From contig NZ_CP109009.1 in the NCBI RefSeq assembly GCF_036226685.1, positions 8,645,501 to 8,709,500 on the forward strand: a stretch of DNA of 64,000 nt, written 5' to 3'. The notes below the pieces were generated by a model. That model was not told where the DNA came from. It searched no databases and saw only the letters and a program-made list of their open reading frames with translations. This stretch comes from Streptomyces sp. NBC_00690. Its GTDB lineage: Bacteria > Actinomycetota > Actinomycetes > Streptomycetales > Streptomycetaceae. Made by a program: the position numbers and the translations under genes. This document shows, piece after piece, positions 55,423 to 62,725 of the stretch (positions are counted from its first letter, which is position 1; each line of letters starts with the position of its first letter).

Positions 55423-56400
55423 ATGATGAGTCGAACATGGGCCGCCGCGGCTGTCGCTCTGCTCAGCGTCGCAGGCGCAGCCCCCACTGCCGCTCACGCC
55501 TTAGCCCCCTCTGCCAACGAGCACTGGCAACCCGTTGGCACTGGGATGACCGGAGGCGTCAGCGGACTCGCAGTGATCGAGAACGGTACGAGCACCGAAG
55601 GGGCCCTCGACCTCGTGATGGTGCGGGACAACAAGAATCCCGGCGAGAATCGGATTGCCACCGTGCAGTACCGACCCGCCAGCCCTCCCGTGGTCAGAGA
55701 GCTTCCCTGGCGGGGAATGGACGAGCCGAGGGATCTCGAAGCAATCGACGCCGTACCTGGACAGCCGGGCGACTTCGTGGCCCTCTCCAGCGACGGCACC
55801 GCCTACCACCTCACTCTCGACCCCCATGCGGCCATGGTGTGGGGCAGCTCGCCCGTTCCCGGCCGCGCACCGGGAGACAACTACGAGAGCTTTGCCCTGA
55901 CATACCAGCACGGCCGAACCGTCGCGGTGTGGTCGACCCGAGGGTCGAGTGACGCCCAACCCGCTCAGGTGCGCGCCGCGGTCTACGACCCCAACAGCGG
56001 AGTATTCGGTGCGGCGTCCGGACCGGTCGCCTTCAGTGTGCCCGACCCCTTGCCGGTGGACGGACAAGAGGTACGGCATGCCAGCGACATTAAGATCCAC
56101 GACGATGGAACGGTGTTGCTGACTGCGGCCTCGGACCCGAACATCAACTCCGGACCGTTCGCCTCGGCTGTCTATCGCGCGGGCAGGGTGACCGTCGATT
56201 CCGCTGGCCGCATCGGCGTGAGCCTGAAGTCCAAGGGACAACTCGTGCCCCTCGTGACCTTCAACAAGGAAGTGGACAACCGCAAGATCGAAGCGGTGGC
56301 CTGCTCCAGCAACTCCAGCGTGGGCATCGTGGGCACGGATGACGAGGAACAGGGCGGCTCGCTCCTGCCGCTCGACATCTGTCCCCAGCCCAACCCCTGA
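55423..56400 (+). CDS. secreted hypothetical protein, beta-propeller-like
   Basis: Exported protein of 325 aa. Signal peptide at about 1-26 (TWAAAAVALLSVAGAAPTAA, cleavage near AHA-LA). The mature part has repeated strands such as GVSGLAVIENG, LDLVMVRDNKNPGENRIATV, GDFVALSSDGTAYHLTL and EVRHASDIKIHDDGTVLLTA, resembling blades of a beta-propeller. One Cys pair (VACSSNSS and DICPQPN) may form a disulfide near the C-terminus. No catalytic motif is seen. It probably binds something outside the cell. Expressed from a leaderless-type promoter behind a palindrome. Confidence 0.75.
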   Translation: MMSRTWAAAAVALLSVAGAAPTAAHALAPSANEHWQPVGTGMTGGVSGLAVIENGTSTEGALDLVMVRDNKNPGENRIATVQYRPASPPVVRELPWRGMDEPRDLEAIDAVPGQPGDFVALSSDGTAYHLTLDPHAAMVWGSSPVPGRAPGDNYESFALTYQHGRTVAVWSTRGSSDAQPAQVRAAVYDPNSGVFGAASGPVAFSVPDPLPVDGQEVRHASDIKIHDDGTVLLTAASDPNINSGPFASAVYRAGRVTVDSAGRIGVSLKSKGQLVPLVTFNKEVDNRKIEAVACSSNSSVGIVGTDDEEQGGSLLPLDICPQPNP

Positions 56401-56697
56401 TCGAGCAGTTCTGGCCGCACACGGTCGTGTTGAACTCGTGTTCTGAACGAACCTTGCGGCTACGACGCTGAGGTCCCCGGGTGTTGTCCGTGCGTCCCCC
56501 GTCCCCCACGAAGGAACGAGTGGGCAACACCCGCGGGTCACTTCCACTGCCCGGGCGTGGGACATGTAGCGCTGTTGCTGGTGTCCTGGGCCGTGCCAGC
56601 CAGACCCCCGGGAACACCCTTCTCGATGGGGCTGCCTTCACATTGACCTCTACCGAGGTACGGCTGAAGCACACCCGGGGGACTTCGAAGACACGAC

Positions 56698-57147
56698 CTA
56701 TGACACGGCGATGGCGCGGCTGGGGAGAGGGCTGGAGTACACGACGCTGGTGGTCACGGACCCAAGACTCGCGATGCGCCCCGTGGTCGATTCCAGATGG
56801 CGCATGGAACGAGCGAGGACCTTGAGCACGAAGCAGTCCTCGCCGGTCACATGGTGGGCTTCCAGGATCTCGGGGGTGGTTGCGAGCAGGTCATGGAACG
56901 GTTTGTAGTTGCCCGTCGGGTAGCGAAGACGGACGAAGGCCAGGATGCCGAGTCCCAGTCGTTCCGGGTCCACCACGGCCGAGTAGCCGCTGATCACGCC
57001 GCTCTCCTCCAGCCGCCGTACCCGCTCGGTGACGGCACTCGCCGACATGGAGACCGACCGTGCCAGGTCCGCATAGCTGGCCCGCCCATCCTGTTGCAGG
57101 GCCTCCAGAATGCGCATATCGGTTTCATCAAGGGAATCATCGGCCAT
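56698..57147 (-). CDS. Lrp/AsnC family transcriptional regulator
   Basis: Protein of 149 aa. N-terminal helix-turn-helix (LDETDMRILEALQQDGRASY, then ARSVSMSASAVTERVRRLEE) at about 6-60, and a RAM/ligand domain (AFVRLRYPTGNYKPFHDLL, AHHVTGEDCFVLKVLARSM) at about 70-140. Lrp-type proteins bind amino acids as octamers and often control the divergent gene. That gene encodes a rhodanese, with a perfect palindrome in between. ATG 57147 is preferred to TTG 57153. Confidence 0.9.
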   Translation of the reverse strand: MADDSLDETDMRILEALQQDGRASYADLARSVSMSASAVTERVRRLEESGVISGYSAVVDPERLGLGILAFVRLRYPTGNYKPFHDLLATTPEILEAHHVTGEDCFVLKVLARSMRHLESTTGRIASLGSVTTSVVYSSPLPSRAIAVS

Positions 57148-57190
57148 GGCCAACTTCTACCATGAATTTCGTGGCCCATTGATGGGAAGA

Positions 57191-57204
57191 CCGATGATCA
57201 TCGG
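57191..57204. promoter_or_regulatory. palindrome between Lrp and rhodanese genes
   Basis: CCGATGATCATCGG is a perfect 14-bp palindrome. It lies just upstream of the -35 zone of the rhodanese gene and 44 bases from the Lrp start, so the adjacent Lrp-type protein is the likely ligand. Confidence 0.5.
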
Positions 57205-57227
57205 TTCCAGTGCACAAGTCGGGCCCG

Positions 57228-57233
57228 TAGCGT
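57228..57233 (+). promoter_or_regulatory. -10 hexamer of a probable leaderless promoter
   Basis: TAGCGT ends 7 nt before ATG 57241. The spacing matches that at 55410 and 59202. No ribosome site. Confidence 0.5.
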
Positions 57234-57240
57234 CGTGCAC

Positions 57241-57714
57241 ATGACCGAAACCGCTCCAAGTCCAGTGCTCCGCACGCCTTTTGCGGCGCCCTCCGCAGCC
57301 GCCGCCTTCTTCGCCGCGCGGCTCGCGTTCCAGACGGACGTCGCCGATGTTCACGCCTCGATGCAATCGGCCGACGTTGGATTCGTTCTGGTCGACTCAC
57401 GCGGGGCCGCCGGTTGGCAGCAGGGCCACGTTCCGGGCGCCGTCCACCTGCCCACCGCAGACATCCCCACTCGCGCCGCTGATGTACTGGACCCCGCACT
57501 CCTCGTCGTCACCTACTGCTGGGGTCCTGGTTGCGACGGCGCCACCCGCTCGGCGCTCGCCCTTGCGCAACTCGGATACCGGGTCAAGGAGATGATCGGG
57601 GGCATTGAGTACTGGATCCGAGAGGGCTTTCCGGTCGCCGGCGCCACCGGTACCGAGCAGCGGGCACCCGATCCTTTGACGTCGCCGATCAACGCTGCAT
57701 CCTGCTCGTGCTGA
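57241..57714 (+). CDS. rhodanese-like domain protein
   Basis: Single-domain rhodanese of 157 aa, a possible sulfur carrier. GFVLVDSRGAAGWQQGHVPG (about 47-66) is the CH2A-type region, and the active loop is C93-WGPG-C98-DGATRSALALAQLG. The loop with a WGPGC pair is typical of the group encoded beside Lrp regulators. It ends with a Cys-Ser-Cys tail. Cytoplasmic. It probably works in sulfur or cysteine metabolism under control of the divergent Lrp-type protein; the sulfur donor and acceptor are unknown. Confidence 0.88.
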   Translation: MTETAPSPVLRTPFAAPSAAAAFFAARLAFQTDVADVHASMQSADVGFVLVDSRGAAGWQQGHVPGAVHLPTADIPTRAADVLDPALLVVTYCWGPGCDGATRSALALAQLGYRVKEMIGGIEYWIREGFPVAGATGTEQRAPDPLTSPINAASCSC

Positions 57715-57904
57715 GGTACTGAGTGGGTCCGGTCAGGGACCGCCCGACCACCGTGGTCGATCCGTCGATCCATCGACAGTTCGGTGTCATCGGTGTCATC
57801 AGGGTTCTCGGAATTCGGCGTCCTCGCATTCCACCCGGAGGATGGTCCGGTCCCAGCCTGGCCGGAGGTTTGTACCCCGTACGGTCAGGATGATGAAATA
57901 GGGG

Positions 57905-58462
57905 ATGGCCTCGTTCTGGACCGGTAAACGGATACGTCTACGGGGCATCGAGCCCGACGATTGGGCGGCGTTCATGCGTATCGCCGTGGACGAGGAGCGG
58001 TTGGGAGACCTGCTCCAACCACCTCGCCCTGCCGAGAGCTACCGTGCCTGGGCGCAGGAGCAGGCCGCTGCCGCCAATAGGGGAGACTGCTTCCAGTTGG
58101 TTGTCGAAGCCGTAGAGACGGGCGAAGCGATCGGCGCCGTCGGCTCGCACCATGCCGACCCGCGTGCGGGATGGTTCGAGTACGGCGTCTCGATCGGAGC
58201 CGGCCACCGCCGAAAGGGGTATGCCGCAGAAGCCGCGGTTCTGTTGATGCGCTTCATGTTCGCCGAGCGGCGCTATCACAAGTGCCAAGCGAGGATCTTC
58301 GCAGACAATGAGGCGTCATTGGCGTTTCAGCGGCGGCTCGGCTTCGTCGAAGAGGGTCGACTTCGCGATCAGGTGTTCTTCGCTGGTCGGCACCACGATC
58401 TCGTCATGATGGGGCTTCTCGTTGACGAGTTCGACCGGATGCACTCACTCCGAAACCCATGA
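57905..58462 (+). CDS. GNAT family N-acetyltransferase (RimJ/RimL-like)
   Basis: Protein of 185 aa. GKRIRLRGIEPDDWAAFMRI is the RimJ/RimL-type opening; the acetyl-CoA loop is in SIGAGHRRKGYAAEAAVLLM (about 98-117), followed by KCQARIFADNEASLAFQRRLGF (about 125-146) and FFAGRHHDLVMMGLL. This is close to spermidine/ribosomal-protein or antibiotic acetyltransferases; the acceptor is unknown. Start ATG 57905 has TAGGGG directly before it, a close spacing. Confidence 0.86.
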   Translation: MASFWTGKRIRLRGIEPDDWAAFMRIAVDEERLGDLLQPPRPAESYRAWAQEQAAAANRGDCFQLVVEAVETGEAIGAVGSHHADPRAGWFEYGVSIGAGHRRKGYAAEAAVLLMRFMFAERRYHKCQARIFADNEASLAFQRRLGFVEEGRLRDQVFFAGRHHDLVMMGLLVDEFDRMHSLRNP

Positions 58463-58492
58463 CCCGAGCACCTCGTCACCCGCCCCGACGCC

Positions 58493-58939
58493 TCACACGG
58501 CCCACCAGCAGTACAGACGATGACCGGTCGATCGGGCGCGACCGGCCAGGGCCGACAGTAGAACCAGTGCCTCGACTGCGCGTTCGGCATCGACTCCGGA
58601 TGCTTGAAGCTCATCGGTCTCGGACCAAGGCCCGGCGGCCTCGACGAGAGCGTCGGGGGTCGCGGATGCAAGCGCCTCCTGCACGGTGTCGGACACGCTC
58701 ATGATGAATGCGCTCTCCGAGTCCGGGGACGACAGCAGTTGCCCCACGCGTGGACGCTGGCTCACTTCGTCGTAGGTGCAGTTGGTCAAGATCGCTTCGA
58801 GTTGGGCCATCACGACGACCGGATCGACGCCCTTCAACGCCACCACATCGAAATGCGAGGTGTTCGGTCCGCCGAACTGGTCGAGAACGTCGATGGCCGC
58901 GTCATCGTCGGACGCCGAGAAGTATTCACACATCACCAT
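58493..58939 (-). CDS. hypothetical protein
   Basis: Unrecognised 148-aa cytoplasmic protein, acidic, starting MVMCEYFSASDDDAAIDVLD. Helix-rich, with segments DPVVVMAQLEAILTNCTYDE and AFIMSVSDTVQEALASATPD. No known motif, signal peptide or membrane helix. It resembles small actinomycete hypothetical proteins with a DUF1877-like layout, but this is not firm. Start ATG 58939 has GAGGA 7 nt upstream. Its upstream region carries the tandem repeats at 58994-59098, shared with the divergent VOC gene. Confidence 0.7.
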   Translation of the reverse strand: MVMCEYFSASDDDAAIDVLDQFGGPNTSHFDVVALKGVDPVVVMAQLEAILTNCTYDEVSQRPRVGQLLSSPDSESAFIMSVSDTVQEALASATPDALVEAAGPWSETDELQASGVDAERAVEALVLLSALAGRARSTGHRLYCWWAV

Positions 58940-58993
58940 GCCGTGATCCTCTCACCGAGGACTGACAACGCAGCATTGGGGAAGTTCGCTGCG

Positions 58994-59049
58994 CAACCAG
59001 CAACCAGCAACCAGCAACCAGCAACCAGCAACCAGCAACCAGCAACCAG
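58994..59049. repeat. eight tandem copies of CAACCAG
   Basis: A 7-bp unit repeated eight times without a mismatch over 56 bases, in the promoter gap between the divergent genes at 58939 (-) and 59215 (+). A unit change would alter spacing by 7 bp per copy. Confidence 0.95.
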
Positions 59050-59066
59050 CGCACCCAGTCGTTCCC

Positions 59067-59100
<34 letters not shown>

Positions 59101-59201
59101 CTGCCACCCTCCACTCCAGCGCGCTGGGAGGCCGTCGATCGCGGCCGGCGTCCGCGAGGCATTCGGTCGCGTTCCGGCCGTGGTCCCTCCCTGCCGGCAC
59201 A

Positions 59202-59207
59202 TAGGAT
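59202..59207 (+). promoter_or_regulatory. -10 hexamer of a probable leaderless promoter
   Basis: TAGGAT ends 7 nt before ATG 59215. The tandem repeats lie upstream, at about -110 to -210. Confidence 0.45.
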
Positions 59208-59214
59208 CGCAGGT

Positions 59215-59961
59215 ATGGCACTGCGACCCGTCCAGGTGAACATCAAGGCTCTTGATCACTCGGCAGTCGGTCGGTTCTGGGCGGAGGCGCTCGGCTGGAG
59301 TGTCTACAGCGGGGAATCCGGAGAGACGACCTATGTCGGACCCGCCGGCGGCCTTGTCTGGCCGGACCCGGTCGCCGTCGGCGTCGACGTCGTCGCGGTC
59401 CCCGACCCCAAGACACAGACGAAGAACCGTGTGCATATCGATCTCGCCACCACCTCTGCGGCCCATCAGACGGAGTTGGTCGCATACCTCCGAGCTCTCG
59501 GTGCCACGCCCGCCCATGTGGGCCAGGGCGATGTGCCCTGGTCGGTCCTCGCCGACCCGGAGGGCAACGAGTTCTGTGTGCTGGAGCCTCGGGAGGTCTA
59601 CCGGGACACCGGACCGATCGCCGCGGTGGTGGTGGACTGTGCGGATCCGCGGGCCATGGCCCACTTCTGGGGCGAGACCATGGACTGGGCCCTGCACGAG
59701 GTGTCCGACGACCATGCGGTGTTTCGCTCTGCCGAGGATGTCGGGCCCTATCTTGAGTTCCTGCGTACACCCGACGTGAAGACCGTGCCGGACCGGGTCC
59801 ATCTCGATCTGCTGCCGCACCCCGGTGGTGACACGGCAGCGGAGGTGAATCGGTTGCGGTTTCTCGGCGCCATCGATCTCGACCTCGGCCAGGGGGACGT
59901 TCCATGGACGTGCCTGACCGACCCGGAGGGCCATGAGTTCTGTGTCCTCGCCCCGTACTGA
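59215..59961 (+). CDS. two-domain VOC (glyoxalase-like) protein
   Basis: Protein of 248 aa made of two homologous halves. Half 1 has NIKALDHSAVGRFWAEALGW and LADPEGNEFCVLEP; half 2 has DCADPRAMAHFWGETMDWAL and LTDPEGHEFCVLAP. Both end with GQGDVPW...DPEG, showing an internal duplication within the VOC superfamily (Glyoxalase_6-like). Such proteins act as hydrolases, isomerases or ligand binders; no activity can be assigned. No ribosome site, but a -10 hexamer 7 nt upstream suggests a leaderless transcript. Confidence 0.87.
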   Translation: MALRPVQVNIKALDHSAVGRFWAEALGWSVYSGESGETTYVGPAGGLVWPDPVAVGVDVVAVPDPKTQTKNRVHIDLATTSAAHQTELVAYLRALGATPAHVGQGDVPWSVLADPEGNEFCVLEPREVYRDTGPIAAVVVDCADPRAMAHFWGETMDWALHEVSDDHAVFRSAEDVGPYLEFLRTPDVKTVPDRVHLDLLPHPGGDTAAEVNRLRFLGAIDLDLGQGDVPWTCLTDPEGHEFCVLAPY

Positions 59962-60154
59962 CCCATGACCGGTGTGACGGTTTGCCACGGACGGGACCGG
60001 CCGAACGCAACTTCGGGTGGAACCGCCCCGACCAGGGCAGCCGCTCGGCCGTCTCGCAAGGCCCGTGTTGATGACCTTTGCCCGAGAGCCGGACGGTCGC
60101 CGTGCCCACCTGCTAGGAAGGAAGGTCTGGTGCACACCGATCGAGAGGCCCGCC

Positions 60155-60721
60155 ATGTCGGACGAGTTACTCCTCCAGAAGATCAGCCACGGTTTCGACC
60201 ATCTCGACCGTGACGGTGACGACCGGCTCACGGAGCACGACCACATCCTGATGGGGAAGTCCGTCGCGGCTTCCCTCGGGCACGCCGAGGGTTCTGCGGC
60301 CGAGGAGCGTGTGGTCGCCGCGTACTTGGCGATCTGGCACAACTTGCATCTACCGCATCTGCCGCCTGGGGCGGATGCACTGAGCCGTGCGGAGTTCATC
60401 GCGTCCACCCGGACGTTGGCCGACGATCCGGCCGCGGCGACGGCGACCCTCGGTGCTCTGGCCGAGGCGTTCTTGGCGGTGGCCGACACGGATGGTGACG
60501 AAACGGTCGACGGGGAGGAGTTCTTCGCCTTCCAGCACGGGCACTTCCCCAACCTGACCCAGCAGGCGGCTGCCGTGGCATTCCAACACCTTGACCGTGA
60601 CGGGGACGGCAGGCTGTCCCGGGATGAGTTCATCTCTGGAGTCATCGAGTTCTGGACGAGCCGTGATCCGCAGGCCCCGGGCACTTGGTGGACCGGGACG
60701 ATCGACTTCGCCCCGATCTAG
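60155..60721 (+). CDS. EF-hand calcium-binding protein (calerythrin-like)
   Basis: Protein of 188 aa. Three clear EF-hand loops: DRDGDDRLTEHD (about 18-29), DTDGDETVDGEE (about 111-122) and DRDGDGRLSRDE (about 147-158); a fourth at about 65-85 is degenerate, keeping only ALSRAEF. Length and spacing match calerythrin and other sarcoplasmic-type proteins of actinomycetes, taken to buffer cytosolic Ca2+ or sense it. Start ATG 60155 has CGAGAGG about 5 nt upstream. Its downstream terminator has been split by the IS. Confidence 0.9.
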   Translation: MSDELLLQKISHGFDHLDRDGDDRLTEHDHILMGKSVAASLGHAEGSAAEERVVAAYLAIWHNLHLPHLPPGADALSRAEFIASTRTLADDPAAATATLGALAEAFLAVADTDGDETVDGEEFFAFQHGHFPNLTQQAAAVAFQHLDRDGDGRLSRDEFISGVIEFWTSRDPQAPGTWWTGTIDFAPI

Positions 60722-60890
60722 TCCCGCCGGAACCGGACGGACGGAGTGCGGCCCCGCGCGCATCGTTCGGCTCGGCCCGACACAGTGATCGGACCGTACT
60801 CGTGCTCGGGCCGATGCAGTCCATGAACGATGTCGGCAGGGGGCCCTCGGCATACCGACGGAGAAGCCCCGCGACGACGGCCTCCCACCG

Positions 60891-60894
60891 CTCC
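60891..60894. repeat. target-site duplication, left copy
   Basis: CTCC directly before the left terminal repeat. Its twin is at 62700-62703. Confidence 0.8.
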
Positions 60895-60921
60895 CGGGAC
60901 GCTGTTGGCGAATGGTCCTTG

Positions 60922-60955
60922 CTTCGCCCCACCGATGTCATTCGGTGGGGCGAAG
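60922..60955 (-). terminator. subterminal hairpin of the IS, left end
   Basis: CTTCGCCCCACCGA (60922-60935) and its perfect complement (60942-60955) enclose TGTCAT. The transposase stop codon lies in the loop (60938-60940). It can end the transposase transcript. Confidence 0.75.
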
Positions 60956-62595
60956 TGCTGCCAGGTGGCTGGTGCGGGTGCGGGCGTGGGGTGTCCCGGT
61001 GAGATGGGCGTCGATGCGGACGAGGTTGATCGCCGCGCCGGTGAGCTGGTGCTGAAGGCTGGTCTTGGCCAGGCCCCGGTAGCGGGATCTGCGCAGGCCG
61101 TGGGCGAGGACGCCTTGGGAGATGGTGCCCTCGACCCCGGCGCGGATCTTGTAACGGGCCTTCCAGTCATCGGTCTGCTGGAGAGCCCGGGCCTGGTGGA
61201 TGGTGTCGTACTCGTTGCGGGGCCGCAGGGTGAGGTCGCGGCGGATGAGCTTGCGGCTGCCGGGCTTCGATTTGATGCAGTCAGGCCGCTGCGGGCAGGG
61301 GGTGCAGTCGCGTGGGGAGAACTGGACGCGGATGACCGGCGTCCCTCGCTGTGACATGGCCTGACGCCACACGGTGCTGGTGTGAGTGCCCGGACACGTC
61401 ACCTGCTGCTGGTCCCAGTCGATGGTGAACGCATCCTGTCCGAAGGCCGCTTCACCTCTGGACTGGGCGGAAGTGACGGCCTTGAGCGGTCCGTGCAGGT
61501 CCACGCCGTGATCCTGGCGGGCTGCGCTCATCGCGGGACCGTTGGCATAGCCGGTGTCTACCCAGTGCTCGCCGGGCAGCAGGTCCCGTCCGGCGAGGGC
61601 ACGGTGGACGACAGCGGCCATGCGGTCATCGCTGACCTCACCGGTCGTGGTGGCGACGTTGGTGATCAAGCGGACGGTATCCAGCTCGCAGGTCTCGGTC
61701 AGATGGACCTTGTAGCCGTCCCAGAACACGTCCCTCTTCCCGCCGTTGCGGGCCTCGGGGTCATACGGGGTGGCCAGGCGCGTGGCGCCCGGCGGACGGT
61801 CTTTTGGGCCTCGGCGAGCCACCTCGCCGTCGACCAGGTGGAAGTGCTGGCCCACACCTGCCGCAGGATCTCCGCCTCGGGCAGTGTCCGTAGTCCTGGC
61901 GGAGCACCGTTCGCCCAGATCTTCCGCAACAGGTGCATGCCGTCGGCGCCGATCCGCTCGTAGACGCGCGTGCGCTTCGTTCGGTCCTTGGGGAAACGGG
62001 ATTCTTCGGCGCGGGTGGCATAGTGCCTGAACCATTCCGGCCGGGCACACTCACTCAGCCAGTCCGGCTCGGCGCGGGCCACCGCGTTCAGGGCTGCCCG
62101 CAGACTCTCCGCAACCAGCTCCAACTGGTTCAGCTCACGCACCGCAGACAGCACGTGCGTGGAGTCTGTCCGCGCTCTGCCGGCGGCGGTGATCAGTCCC
62201 CGATGCCGGGCCGCGGCCAGAATACCGTCCAGGATCTCCCGGCCGCCGTCCGCACCGATCAGCCGGTCCCTGAACTCTGAGAGAACCGAGTAGTCGAAGC
62301 CCGGGTCGGTGAGTTCCAGTCCGAGCGAGTACTTCCAGTCGATACGGGCCCGCACCGCCTCGGCGGCCTGCCGGTCCGTCAGGTTCTCCACGAACTGCAA
62401 CACCAGCACTACAGCCAGCCGGCCTGGTGACCAGGCATTCTTGCCCCGCACCGGGAACAGATCGGCGAAGTCCTCGTCCTGGAACAACACCCCCACTTCG
62501 TTCCGGACCCTGATTGCCAGGCTGCCCTTCGGAAACGCAGCCCGTGCCACCCGCACGGTCTCCACCGGAACGTCTCCCGATACCTGCGGCCTCAT
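60938..62595 (-). pseudogene. IS1182-type transposase, frameshifted
   Basis: DDE transposase of about 552 codons. N-terminal part (62595 to about 61850): RPQVSGDVPVETVRVARAAF, then ENLTDRQAAEAVRARIDWKY and EFRDRLI, typical of the family. After QVW near 61850 the frame shifts and the protein continues in a second frame with QHFHLVDGEVARRG, YDPEARNGGKRDVFWDGYKV, HWVDTGYANG and CTPCPQRPDCIKS, through IRAGVEGTISQGV to the end at 60938. The length is one base short of a multiple of three, so a single-base loss explains it. Inactive unless the frame is bypassed. Confidence 0.88.
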
Positions 62596-62622
62596 CGACA
62601 CGCGTACCCACCCCAAACAGCA

Positions 62623-62665
62623 ACGTCGGCCTTCGAGACCACAACTGGGTCTCGAAGGCCGACGT
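62623..62665. terminator. subterminal hairpin of the IS, right end
   Basis: ACGTCGGCCTTCGAGACC (62623-62640) and its perfect complement (62648-62665) enclose ACAACTG. It lies upstream of the transposase start and 15 bases inside the right inverted repeat. Confidence 0.8.
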
Positions 62666-62699
62666 CACGCGACAGGCCCTATTCGCCAACAGCGTCCCG

Positions 62700-62703
62700 C
62701 TCC
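62700..62703. repeat. target-site duplication, right copy
   Basis: CTCC directly after the right terminal repeat, matching 60891-60894. Confidence 0.8.
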
Positions 62704-62725
62704 CGGTGGGAGGCCGTCGTCGTCT

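Larger units (their letters stand above)
60895..62699 (-). mobile_element. IS1182-family insertion sequence
   Basis: Element of 1805 bp bounded by perfect 19-bp inverted repeats CGGGACGCTGTTGGCGAAT (60895-60913; complement at 62681-62699), with a 4-bp duplication CTCC on each side. It carries one transposase gene on the minus strand, broken by a frameshift. Perfect hairpins sit just inside both ends (60922-60955 and 62623-62665). Family by transposase motifs; exact IS name not assignable here. Confidence 0.9.
60872..62722. terminator. terminator hairpin split by IS insertion
   Basis: CGACGACGGCCTCCCACCG (60872-60890) and its perfect complement (62704-62722) are now about 1.8 kb apart. Between them lie CTCC, the IS, and CTCC again. 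Removing the IS and one CTCC restores a 19-bp stem with a 4-base loop between the converging EF-hand and ATP-grasp genes. Confidence 0.85.

Noticed and set aside
61845..61856. Programmed frameshift in the transposase
   Set aside because: IS1182 transposases are normally one frame, and I see no slippery sequence or stimulatory structure directly at the site.
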